Made by a program: the position numbers and the translations under genes. The notes beneath the pieces are model-generated. The model worked only from the letters and a program-made list of their open reading frames with translations. It was not told where the DNA came from and did no database searches. From positions 1 to 7,638 of the forward strand of contig DAOQAY010000135.1 of NCBI GenBank assembly GCA_035354435.1: 7,638 nucleotides of DNA, written 5' to 3'. Positions 1 through 6,271 of the stretch are shown here, one piece after another; position 1 is the first letter of the stretch, and every line of letters starts with the position of its first letter. The DNA is from JAKLDO01 sp035354435. GTDB lineage: Bacteria > UBP6 > UBA1177.

Positions 1-759
1 TACTACGATCTTTCGAGCTGGTACCATATCTATGAAAAACAGCCTGACGGATCAATTGTCTTTCTCAAACATGAACTTTCAGGAAAAACAGTCGGTGACA
101 AGATCGTAAACATTGATAAAGATTATAATATCTTATGGGATTGGAGCAGTCTGGATAACCTGATCCCTCCGCAATATTCCGGCTCTGACTGGTTCGACTG
201 GACTCACATGAATTCAGTAAACATGTTCAAAGACAAAGGAGTGGTGTATGTAAATTCAAGAAACCTTTCAACTTATTATAAGATTGATATGAATACTGGA
301 GAAATTGTCTGGAAATTCGGCAAAGATGGCGATTTTACTATGATTTCTGACAACCAGGATCCATGGTTTGAATTTGCGCACGATCCTGAACCTTCATCTG
401 TCAACGCCGAAACCATTATATTTTATGACAACGGATCAGTAGAAAGAAATCATAACAGAATAATTGAATATAAGCTCGACCAGACAGAAATGACTGCGGA
501 GATTATTTTTGAATATGACGGTTCCGCAACCGGTGATGAGTGGTTTGCTGAATTCGGGGGAGATGCCGACAAACTTCAAAACGGAAATATATTTGTCACC
601 GCAGGAAGTCCAGATCTTGACCACCAAACCAGATTGTTTGAGATCACCGGAACTGGTGAAATAGTGTGGGAAATGATTTTTGATAAAAATATTGACTGGC
701 AGATAAATATATATAATGCTCAGAAAATTGGAGTTGATAAACTACTGAAAAAACTCTGA
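1..759 (+). CDS. Arylsulfotransferase (ASST)-family protein, C-terminal part, 5' truncated by window edge
   Basis: Frame 1 is open from base 1 to a TGA at 757-759, giving 252 residues. The first internal ATG (208) falls inside a conserved motif, so the gene begins left of the window. The visible part reads like the bladed-propeller C-terminal half of ASST enzymes (Arylsulfotran families): DWFDWTHMNSV (His at codon 69), then SRNLSTYYKIDMNTGEIVWKFG, a second His in FAHDPEP (codon 127), a DNG motif, an RIIEYKLD strand and a closing TGEIVWEMIF. Family members transfer sulfate between phenolic compounds and are usually periplasmic. The signal peptide cannot be checked because the N-terminus is missing, and some relatives have no known substrate. 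No disulfide-forming partner genes are next to it, unlike assT-dsbL-dsbI loci. No hairpin terminator follows; 79 bases separate it from the next gene. The family call is fairly secure, the reaction is not. Confidence 0.8.
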   Translation, partial: YYDLSSWYHIYEKQPDGSIVFLKHELSGKTVGDKIVNIDKDYNILWDWSSLDNLIPPQYSGSDWFDWTHMNSVNMFKDKGVVYVNSRNLSTYYKIDMNTGEIVWKFGKDGDFTMISDNQDPWFEFAHDPEPSSVNAETIIFYDNGSVERNHNRIIEYKLDQTEMTAEIIFEYDGSATGDEWFAEFGGDADKLQNGNIFVTAGSPDLDHQTRLFEITGTGEIVWEMIFDKNIDWQINIYNAQKIGVDKLLKKL

Positions 760-765
760 TTTCTA

Positions 766-793
766 TTGACTTTTTAGTGCTTATTTTTAAAAT
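766..793 (+). promoter_or_regulatory. Sigma70-like promoter for the ferredoxin/barrel operon
   Basis: TTGACT at 766-771 (5 of 6 to the -35 consensus) is followed after 16 bases by TAAAAT at 788-793 (5 of 6 to the -10). Transcription would start near base 800, leaving a leader of about 39 bases before the ATG at 839. That excludes the upstream in-frame TTG at 803 as a practical start. This is a by-eye match in AT-rich DNA. Confidence 0.5.
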
Positions 794-838
794 CGGTGAA
801 GTTTGTCTGAATTTTCATATTTCAGAGAGGAAATGTCC

Positions 839-1309
839 ATGCTGAAAAAAATAATCTTTGCAATGCTGACTGTTTCTGTTCTGACACTTTTTGCCGCAGA
901 TTCATCTAAACATCAGGTTCTTCCTGAAAAATGTATCGGATGCACACTTTGTGTTCAGAACTGTCCGGTAAAAGCTATTCAAATGGTAGGCAATAAAGCT
1001 GTTATCGACCCGTCAAAATGTATAAACTGCGGTCTATGTGCTTCAAAATGTCCTGTGAAAGCTATAATCGGACCCGCAAAAACTCAGGAACCTGAAAAAA
1101 AAGAAGTTAAGCCGGACCAAAAAAAGAAAATATCTTTCAAGGTCGATTTGAAAAATTGCACCGGATGCACTGAATGTGTCGGCACATGCCCGACTAAAGC
1201 GATCAGCATGATCCGCGGAAAAGCTGTAATCGACTCAGAGAAATGTATTTCATGCGGTTTATGTGCACATTCATGCAAAACTTCCGCACCATACAGCTCA
1301 GGACTTTAA
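839..1309 (+). CDS. Exported ferredoxin with four 4Fe-4S motifs
   Basis: A 156-residue protein with a Sec-type signal peptide (Lys3-Lys4, hydrophobic 5-18, likely cleavage around Ala19/Ala20) followed by two bacterial 2[4Fe-4S] ferredoxin modules. The cysteines of the four CxxCxxCxxxC motifs are at 32/35/38/42, 61/64/67/71, 107/110/113/117 and 136/139/142/146. The modules are joined by a Lys/Glu/Pro-rich linker (about 81-97). The first three motifs end in Cys-Pro; the last ends in Cys-Lys. AGAGAGG (824-830) lies 8 bases before the ATG at 839 but only 2 before the in-frame ATG at 833, so 839 is preferred. The likely role is electron transfer outside the cytoplasm. There is no twin-arginine motif, which is odd for a protein whose clusters would normally be inserted before export. 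It is the first gene of a tight operon with a lipoprotein ferredoxin and a beta-barrel. The iron-sulfur call is strong; partners and redox role are inferred. Confidence 0.88.
   Translation: MLKKIIFAMLTVSVLTLFAADSSKHQVLPEKCIGCTLCVQNCPVKAIQMVGNKAVIDPSKCINCGLCASKCPVKAIIGPAKTQEPEKKEVKPDQKKKISFKVDLKNCTGCTECVGTCPTKAISMIRGKAVIDSEKCISCGLCAHSCKTSAPYSSGL
932..1276 (+). repeat. Internal duplication of the 2[4Fe-4S] module
   Basis: The stretches 932-1051 (residues 32-71) and 1157-1276 (residues 107-146) encode two 40-residue ferredoxin modules that align without gaps and share 26 of 40 residues, counted by eye. Shared positions include the eight cysteines plus KAI, KAVID and KCI-CGLCA. This points to duplication within the gene rather than fusion of unrelated ferredoxins. 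Confidence 0.85.
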
Positions 1310-1311
1310 AA

Positions 1312-1563
1312 ATGAAGCGATTTCTTTTTATTGTAATATTTGCATTTCTATCGGGTTGTGAACCGTCTGAAGATTTTACGGTTGTAGTAGATGATGCTAA
1401 ATGTCTCGGATATACCTGCCGCATCTGTGAAAAAGTCTGCCGTTTCGATGCTATTCATTTTTACGGACCTGACAGCACACCGGTAATAGATCCCAACAAA
1501 TGCACTTCTTGCGGAAACTGTGTAAAAGAATGTCCTCAGCAGGCATTAACAGGTAAAGAATGA
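1312..1563 (+). CDS. Small lipoprotein with two 4Fe-4S ferredoxin motifs
   Basis: An 83-residue protein. Residues 1-15 are a lipoprotein signal (Lys2-Arg3, hydrophobic core, lipobox LSGC) with the lipidated Cys at 16. Glu, not Asp, follows at +2, which under the E. coli sorting rule would allow transfer to the outer membrane. The mature part holds two cluster motifs: a stretched one, C31-x4-C36-x2-C39-x3-C43, and a regular one, C64-x2-C67-x2-C70-x3-C74-Pro. The ATG at 1312 follows AGGA (1300-1303) by 8 bases; upstream in-frame starts lie inside the preceding ferredoxin gene and would bury the signal peptide. It starts 2 bases after that gene and overlaps the barrel gene by 4 bases. A membrane-tethered electron carrier or iron-sulfur subunit is likely; its redox partner is unknown. 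The extra residue pair in the first motif might change cluster type or potential. Confidence 0.85.
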   Translation: MKRFLFIVIFAFLSGCEPSEDFTVVVDDAKCLGYTCRICEKVCRFDAIHFYGPDSTPVIDPNKCTSCGNCVKECPQQALTGKE

Positions 1564-2849
1564 AAAAGATAATACTGCTGTTTTTCCTTCTGATAACAGG
1601 CTCATCATTCAATTTATCAGCAGAAACCAGCATCACCGGAGGATCTTTTTTATCTTTTTACAATAATGACAACAGGTATTCACCGAACTACATTTATTTC
1701 AAAGCCGCATCAAACTATCTTTTTGATAGTGGCTGGTTTCTCTCATCTGACTTTGATTTCATTTACGGAATGCCTCTACCTTACAATCCACAGGAATACG
1801 ATGACAGAGTATTTACAAATTACCTGAACGGATCGACCAGATTTATTACCGGATATAATTACAAAAACAGATTTAAAGTAGGTTCTATTACCAATCTCAG
1901 CTTTTTTTCAGATGACAGTTCTTTTTCAATAAGAATTCAACAGGGAAATTCGAGCGCCTCTTTTGAAAGAAAGAATTACATTACTCAGGAAGTTTTCTTC
2001 ACTGGCTCAATGCTGGATAAAAAACTCAACTTCCTTGCCGATTTCGGCTACAAATTTCAGGAATTTTCAGATTTTAAAAATTATTCCTCTTCCGGCAAAG
2101 AACTTATATATTCCGGAACTTTTCAGGATTCCGATATATTTGCTTTCGGACACCTTAGCTACGGCACAGTTTTCGGACCATTTGCAGAAGTCAGGTTCGG
2201 AAACGACCTGAATCAGAATACCACCTACAACATGTCTGATCTCAGAGCAGGATTTGAGGGAGATATCTCTGCCGGCAATAGATTTCATATTGTTTATCAG
2301 GCATACTACAAACGGCTCGAAACACAGATGATAGATGAAAATAATCATATTGCTCTTTATTCAAGAATGAGAGCGTCTGTTCTCCCTGTTTTTGACCTCT
2401 TTCTTGACGGATACCTTGAATACAGCATTAATGATGACGGGAAAGCTTTTTTTGTGAACAGGAACATGTCACTGCTTGGAAGGTTCTGGATCTTTGACAA
2501 GACATGGAACATCTCAACCGGCATGACAGTTCTTTTTGATTACTTTACTTATTACGATACAAACGGTGTTCCGTCAGGAAAAATATTTATCCCGCTCTGG
2601 CCTTTTATCAGAAGCGATCTTTATTTTTATAAATCTGATTCTTTTTTTAAGAATTTTCGCGGATTTGTAAAATTCATAACAAAAATAGGAGAACAGGGAG
2701 AATATAAAAATTATTCTTTCAGACTTGATTCCGGACTTTGCGCCCTGATCGGACCTGTTGAGCCTGCAATTTCATTCAGATGGCTTACAAATGGCTCACA
2801 GTTCATTAAAACTGCCGGAATTGATCTTTCCATTGCTGCAAGATTTTAA
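1560..2849 (+). CDS. Probable outer-membrane beta-barrel (porin-like) protein
   Basis: A 429-residue protein with an N-terminal signal peptide (Lys2-Lys3, hydrophobic 4-13, likely cleavage after Ala21). The mature chain of about 408 residues is rich in Tyr, Phe, Ser and Asn. It shows alternating polar/hydrophobic stretches separated by Asp/Asn/Gly turns, has no long hydrophobic helix, and ends in IDLSIAARF. That is the classic barrel beta-signal, with a terminal Phe and hydrophobic residues at -3, -5, -7 and -9. The size would fit a barrel of roughly 16 strands. Its ATG overlaps the TGA of the lipoprotein ferredoxin (ATGA, 1560-1563), suggesting translational coupling. I do not recognise a named family. 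Coupling to two exported ferredoxins suggests an outer-membrane sleeve or anchor for an electron-transfer module; an ordinary porin or uptake channel is the alternative. The barrel call is good, the function is inferred. Confidence 0.75.
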   Translation: MKKIILLFFLLITGSSFNLSAETSITGGSFLSFYNNDNRYSPNYIYFKAASNYLFDSGWFLSSDFDFIYGMPLPYNPQEYDDRVFTNYLNGSTRFITGYNYKNRFKVGSITNLSFFSDDSSFSIRIQQGNSSASFERKNYITQEVFFTGSMLDKKLNFLADFGYKFQEFSDFKNYSSSGKELIYSGTFQDSDIFAFGHLSYGTVFGPFAEVRFGNDLNQNTTYNMSDLRAGFEGDISAGNRFHIVYQAYYKRLETQMIDENNHIALYSRMRASVLPVFDLFLDGYLEYSINDDGKAFFVNRNMSLLGRFWIFDKTWNISTGMTVLFDYFTYYDTNGVPSGKIFIPLWPFIRSDLYFYKSDSFFKNFRGFVKFITKIGEQGEYKNYSFRLDSGLCALIGPVEPAISFRWLTNGSQFIKTAGIDLSIAARF

Positions 2850-3340
2850 TCATCAATAATCTGAAGCTTTGATTTCACATCATTACTATCACTTCCGTAA
2901 AATGTCCGAAGAAGCGCTTTTTCAAGAAGATGTCCGTGCATCGCTGTAATAAGATTGGCACCGGTCGGATTGAAGGGAAGATCAAGCATTATGTCAAGAG
3001 CACAGACCGTAAAAACATACCTGTGTCTTCCTGCGGAACTCAATGGACCGTAATATCCTATTTTACCGAAATCATTAACAACCTGCCTGATAGTATTTCC
3101 TATAATCCTTTCAGTTGGCCGTTTTTCCTCAAGTTCTATCATGAAGGAAGGAATATTAAAAATACCCCAGTGGATCTTGCTCCCGGCAATTGAGTCGGGA
3201 TCGTTCATTACTATTGCTATTGATTTCGTGTTTCTGGGAATCCTCTGCCAGCCAATGTGCGGAGAGATATTTTGCCCGTCAACTGTAAATTTTTCTGGAA
3301 GTCTTCCACCATCAGCCATTGAAAAACTGCTGGCAAGCAT
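2846..3340 (-). CDS. YbhB/YbcL-type Raf kinase inhibitor-like (PEBP) protein
   Basis: From the ATG at 3340 this is a 164-residue phosphatidylethanolamine-binding-protein family member. Hallmarks in order: GGRLPEKFTVDGQNISPHIGW, TKSIAIVMNDPDS (the DPD ligand-pocket motif), KIHWGIFNIP, NDFGKIGYYGP, GRHRYVFTVCALD (the GxHRY motif) and a closing AMHGHLLEKALL helix. Length and order match bacterial YbhB/YbcL proteins, whose cellular role is poorly known. The frame extends to a TTG at 3367, but homologues usually begin a few residues before the GGxxP motif, which favours 3340. Neither start has a convincing Shine-Dalgarno, so the start remains uncertain. It has no signal peptide and looks cytoplasmic. 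It converges on the barrel gene with a 4-base stop overlap and diverges from the amidohydrolase gene. Confidence 0.88.
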   Translation of the reverse strand: MLASSFSMADGGRLPEKFTVDGQNISPHIGWQRIPRNTKSIAIVMNDPDSIAGSKIHWGIFNIPSFMIELEEKRPTERIIGNTIRQVVNDFGKIGYYGPLSSAGRHRYVFTVCALDIMLDLPFNPTGANLITAMHGHLLEKALLRTFYGSDSNDVKSKLQIIDD

Positions 3341-3403
3341 CTGATTAAGATTTATCGGAGTGGACAAAGCTTTTACCGTAAAATTCGATTCATAATGCTT
3401 TGA

Positions 3404-3431
3404 ATGTTATACAAATCTTCCTTTTTGTCAA
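3404..3431 (-). promoter_or_regulatory. Candidate promoter for the PEBP gene
   Basis: On the minus strand a perfect TTGACA (plus-strand 3431-3426) is followed by TATAAC after 14 bases (3411-3406) or by TAACAT after 16 bases (3409-3404). The better -10 has a short spacer and the better spacer has a weaker -10. Transcription would start near 3397. The -35 overlaps a candidate -35 of the divergent gene. Confidence 0.4.
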
Positions 3432-3470
3432 CAAATACAAAATTGCAATAATCCACACAATTAATATCAT
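3425..3470 (+). promoter_or_regulatory. Candidate promoter(s) for the amidohydrolase gene
   Basis: Two overlapping matches lie in the 162-base gap between the divergent genes: TTGTCA (3425-3430) with 16 bases to AATAAT (3447-3452), and TTGCAA (3443-3448) with 16 bases to TATCAT (3465-3470). The second leaves a leader of about 26 bases before the start codon. I cannot tell which is used. A 5-bp inverted repeat, TTTGT-CA-ACAAA (3424-3435), covers the shared -35 area and might bind a regulator, but it is too short to call. Confidence 0.4.
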
Positions 3471-3484
3471 TCCACGGACCTGTT

Positions 3485-3492
3485 AAAGGAGG
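3485..3492 (+). promoter_or_regulatory. Strong Shine-Dalgarno of the amidohydrolase gene
   Basis: AAAGGAGG sits 10 bases before the ATG at 3503. It is the closest match to the anti-Shine-Dalgarno in the window and fixes the start of the downstream gene. Confidence 0.8.
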
Positions 3493-3502
3493 AGATAACC
3501 GA

Positions 3503-4288
3503 ATGGAAGTTGCGCTTGTTCAGAACAATCCGGTATTTGGACACAAAGAAAAAAATATCAATGAACTTATAAAACTTATGGATTCTCAAAAAGCCGATCT
3601 CTACATCCTTCCCGAGATGGCTTATACCGGTTATCAGGTTAAGGATGCCGCAGAACTCAGGTCTATAGCCGATAGTATCAATTCCCCTTCAATATCCCGT
3701 TTTACTGACTGGTCAAGAGCTAATGACAGTGCTGTAATACTTGGATTCCCTGAGCTTTCTTCAGACAGACAGATATATAACTCATCTGTTTTTATAACTC
3801 CTGAGGGCGAAAGACATATTTATAGAAAAACGCACCTTTTTTATAAAGAAACTCTCTTCTTTTCTCATGGCAATACCGGTTTCAGTGTTTATGAATGGAG
3901 AGGCGTTAAAATCGGACTGGCAATTTGTTTTGACTGGTTCTTTTCTGAAAGTTTCAGGACTCTTGCATTGAAAGGTGCCGACCTGATTGCACATTGTTCA
4001 AATCTTGTAATGCCGCACTGCCAGACTGTTGATTTTGCCAGAGCAATCGAGAACAGGGTATACATAGCGACAGTCAACCGTATCGGAACCGAAGAACGGG
4101 ACGGCGAAAAGCTGACATTTACAGGTTCGAGTGTCCTTGTTTCACCAAAAGGAGATTATCTTTTAAAGGCTCCGGCTGATTCCACCGGGATTTTTATTTC
4201 TGAAATTGATTGCGAACTATCAAGGAACAAAAAGCTTAACTTGTTGAATAATGTTATAGAGGACAGGCGGACTCTTTTCTATTTTTAA
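3503..4288 (+). CDS. Nitrilase-superfamily carbon-nitrogen hydrolase (predicted amidohydrolase)
   Basis: A 261-residue single-domain protein of the usual length for this superfamily, with the Glu-Lys-Cys triad visible: Glu38 in LPEMAYTGY, Lys109 in YRKTHLF, and nucleophile Cys142 in GLAICFDWFFSE. Other family marks are the N-terminal VALVQ strand, GADLIAHCSNL, the ARAIENRVYIATVNR segment and the FTGSSVLVSPKGDYL strand pair. Members hydrolyse or transfer non-peptide C-N bonds (omega-amides, N-carbamoyl amines, deaminated glutathione, nitriles); many bacterial members of this size are amidases. The segment after the cysteine (FDWFFSE) differs slightly from the common YDxxFPE, and the substrate cannot be read from the sequence. 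There is no signal peptide, so it is cytoplasmic. It has its own promoter region and a strong ribosome-binding site; typA follows after 67 bases. Nothing in the flanks suggests a pathway. Confidence 0.88.
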   Translation: MEVALVQNNPVFGHKEKNINELIKLMDSQKADLYILPEMAYTGYQVKDAAELRSIADSINSPSISRFTDWSRANDSAVILGFPELSSDRQIYNSSVFITPEGERHIYRKTHLFYKETLFFSHGNTGFSVYEWRGVKIGLAICFDWFFSESFRTLALKGADLIAHCSNLVMPHCQTVDFARAIENRVYIATVNRIGTEERDGEKLTFTGSSVLVSPKGDYLLKAPADSTGIFISEIDCELSRNKKLNLLNNVIEDRRTLFYF

Positions 4289-4295
4289 TAAATTT

Positions 4296-4323
4296 TTGCA
4301 ATAAAATCTTTCGTAAATATAGT
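4296..4323 (+). promoter_or_regulatory. Candidate typA promoter
   Basis: TTGCAA (4296-4301), 16 bases, then TATAGT (4318-4323, 5 of 6 to the -10). The layout and the 9-base string TTGCAATAA match the candidate promoter at 3443-3470. Transcription would start near 4330, leaving about 26 bases before the ATG at 4356 and excluding the in-frame TTG at 4323. Read-through from the gene upstream is also possible, as no terminator is seen. Confidence 0.4.
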
Positions 4324-4355
4324 TGTGGCGGTTTTTTTATTTGAGGCAAAATGTA

Positions 4356-6182
4356 ATGGGAAATCTTTTAAGGAACAACAGTATCAGAAATGTCGCAATA
4401 ATCGCCCATGTCGATCACGGGAAAACAACCCTCGTTGATGCGATGTTCAGACAAAGCGGAGTATTCAGGGAAGGTGAAATTGTCAATGAAAGGATCATGG
4501 ACAATATGGATCTCGAACGGGAAAGAGGAATAACTATCGCCGCAAAGAACTGTTCTGTAAACTGGAAAGGAGTGAAAATAAATATCATCGATACTCCCGG
4601 ACACGCAGATTTCGGCGGAGAAGTGGAAAGAGCGCTTTTTATGGCGGATGGCGCAATTCTTCTTGTTGATGCTTCAGAAGGACCCCTGCCACAGACAAGA
4701 TTTGTTCTGAGAAAAGCTCTCGAAGCAAAACTTCAGATAATGGTTATTATAAACAAAATTGACAGAAAAGATGCCAGACCTGTCGAAGTTCTTGATGAAA
4801 TTTACAACCTTTTTATTGATCTCGGAGCTAACGAAGATCAGCTGGACTTTCCGATCCTTTACGCTATAGGCAGAGATGGAATAGCTCAGGAAAAGCTTGA
4901 TGGTCACGGAGAAAACCTTCATATTCTGATGGATATGATTGTTTCAAAAATGGAAGGTCCGCAATATGATCCCGAAAAACCTTTCCAGATGCTGGTTACC
5001 GATCTCAGCTATAATGATTATATGGGAAGAATGGCAATAGGAAAAGTTGTTAACGGTACTGCATCATTTAATCAGACCCTTGTCTGCATAAAGGAAGGAG
5101 AAAGAACTCAGCGGTTGAAAGTTTCAAAACTTCAAGTCTATAGCGGAGTAAAGCTCGTTGAAGCAAAAGAAGTACAGTCCGGTGATATAATAATTCTTTC
5201 GGGTATTGAAGATGTCCATATCGGTGATACTGTCGCTACAATCGAGGCACCTATTGCTCTGAAAAGAATAAAAGTTGACGAACCCACAGTGAGCATGATC
5301 TTTATGATCAACAACGGACCTCTTGCAGGAAGAGAAGGAAAATTCGTTCAGCTTAGAAAAATAAAGGAAAGACTTACAAAAGAAACTCTTCTCAATGTTT
5401 CGATCAGAACTGAAGAACCTCCCGAAAATGACAGAGTAATTGTCAAAGGTCGAGGAGAACTTCAGATGGCGATCCTTGTCGAACAGATGCGTCGCGAAGG
5501 TTTTGAACTTTGTGTCGGCAGACCCACTGTAATTTTAAAAGAGATTGATGGTGTCATCAATGAACCTATCGAACATGTATATATTGAATGCCACGAAATG
5601 TTTACCGGAATTGTTACCGAAAAACTTTCGATCAGAAAAGGAAGGATGCTGAATCTTGTAAATAACAAATCAGAACGGGCTTATATGGAATTTTCAGTTC
5701 CTTCGAGAGGACTGATCGGATACAGGGATCAGTTTCTCACTGACACAAAAGGTACCGGCACTCTTAATTCAATTTTTGACGGATATGAACCGCACAGAGG
5801 CAATTTTCCTGTCCGTTTTACAGGCTCTATTGTAGCCGACAGACAGGGAGAAGCTGTCGCATACGCACTTTTCAATCTTGAACCCAGAGGCGAACTTTTT
5901 ATAGTTCCGGGAAATGTCGTTTATGAAGGAATGGTAATCGGAGAACATTCGAAAGATCTTGATATAGATGTCAATCCGTGCAAAACAAAAAAACTGACAA
6001 ATATGCGTGCCGCCGGAAAAGATGATGCTGTCACGCTGACGACAGTTAAACCGATGACCCTTGAAAGAGCAATACATTTTATCAATGATGATGAACTTGT
6101 TGAAGTAACTCCTGTTTCTTTGAGGCTCAGGAAAAGTGTTCTTTCCGCCACAATCCGTCATACTTTGAGAAAAAGAGATTGA
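4356..6182 (+). CDS. typA: Ribosome-associated translational GTPase TypA/BipA
   Basis: A 608-residue protein, the usual full length for TypA/BipA, which binds the ribosome near the EF-G site and helps ribosome assembly and stress or cold growth. The GTPase domain shows G1 AHVDHGKT (17-24), switch I with RGIT (57-60), G3 DTPGHADF (79-86) and G4 NKID (133-136). It is followed by an EF-Tu-like barrel domain, an EF-G-like domain (KGRGELQMAILVEQMRREG), a second EF-G-like domain (VPSRGLIGYRDQFLTDTKG) and the TypA-specific C-terminal domain with LTNMRAAGKDDAVTL and a TLERAIHFINDDELVEVTP segment. The ATG at 4356 lies 9 bases after GAGG (4343-4346); an in-frame TTG at 4323 would add 11 unconserved residues and is rejected. 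The G5 position reads Ala-Ile-Gly where a Ser is usual. The gene appears intact and typical of core chromosome. Confidence 0.97.
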   Translation: MGNLLRNNSIRNVAIIAHVDHGKTTLVDAMFRQSGVFREGEIVNERIMDNMDLERERGITIAAKNCSVNWKGVKINIIDTPGHADFGGEVERALFMADGAILLVDASEGPLPQTRFVLRKALEAKLQIMVIINKIDRKDARPVEVLDEIYNLFIDLGANEDQLDFPILYAIGRDGIAQEKLDGHGENLHILMDMIVSKMEGPQYDPEKPFQMLVTDLSYNDYMGRMAIGKVVNGTASFNQTLVCIKEGERTQRLKVSKLQVYSGVKLVEAKEVQSGDIIILSGIEDVHIGDTVATIEAPIALKRIKVDEPTVSMIFMINNGPLAGREGKFVQLRKIKERLTKETLLNVSIRTEEPPENDRVIVKGRGELQMAILVEQMRREGFELCVGRPTVILKEIDGVINEPIEHVYIECHEMFTGIVTEKLSIRKGRMLNLVNNKSERAYMEFSVPSRGLIGYRDQFLTDTKGTGTLNSIFDGYEPHRGNFPVRFTGSIVADRQGEAVAYALFNLEPRGELFIVPGNVVYEGMVIGEHSKDLDIDVNPCKTKKLTNMRAAGKDDAVTLTTVKPMTLERAIHFINDDELVEVTPVSLRLRKSVLSATIRHTLRKRD

Positions 6183-6231
6183 TTTAAAACATATTCATCC
6201 TGACATTTTAAATTCTAATTTTTAATATATC

Positions 6232-6240
6232 TGATATAAT
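6232..6240 (+). promoter_or_regulatory. Extended -10 promoter of the first repeat lipoprotein
   Basis: TGATATAAT is a perfect TATAAT (6235-6240) preceded by the TGn extended -10 element. No good -35 lies at 16-18 bases, as expected when an extended -10 is used. Transcription would begin near 6247, about 25 bases before the ATG at 6272, so the in-frame ATG at 6239, which lies inside the -10, is not the start. Confidence 0.6.
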
Positions 6241-6271
6241 GCACTGTTTATTAATAATTTTGGAGGATTTC

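Noticed and set aside
208..759. A complete gene starting at the ATG at 208.
   Set aside because: The frame is open from base 1 and the residues before 208 continue a conserved arylsulfotransferase motif (WFDWTHMNS), so this ATG is internal.
803..838. TTG at 803 and ATG at 833 as starts of the exported ferredoxin.
   Set aside because: The TTG lies at the predicted transcription start and would put charged residues before the signal peptide. The ATG at 833 is only 2 bases from the Shine-Dalgarno, while 839 has 8.
1243..1311. An N-terminal extension of the lipoprotein ferredoxin from 1243.
   Set aside because: It overlaps the cluster motifs of the preceding gene and would move the lipobox inward. 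The ATG at 1312 has AGGA at good spacing.
1..2849. A single operon joining the arylsulfotransferase-like gene to the ferredoxin/barrel genes.
   Set aside because: A 79-base gap with a good promoter lies between them and no functional link is visible. Read-through cannot be ruled out because no terminator is seen.
2841..2862. Bidirectional terminator between the barrel and PEBP genes.
   Set aside because: Arms of only 5 AT-rich base pairs with a 12-base loop and no U tract; too weak to call.
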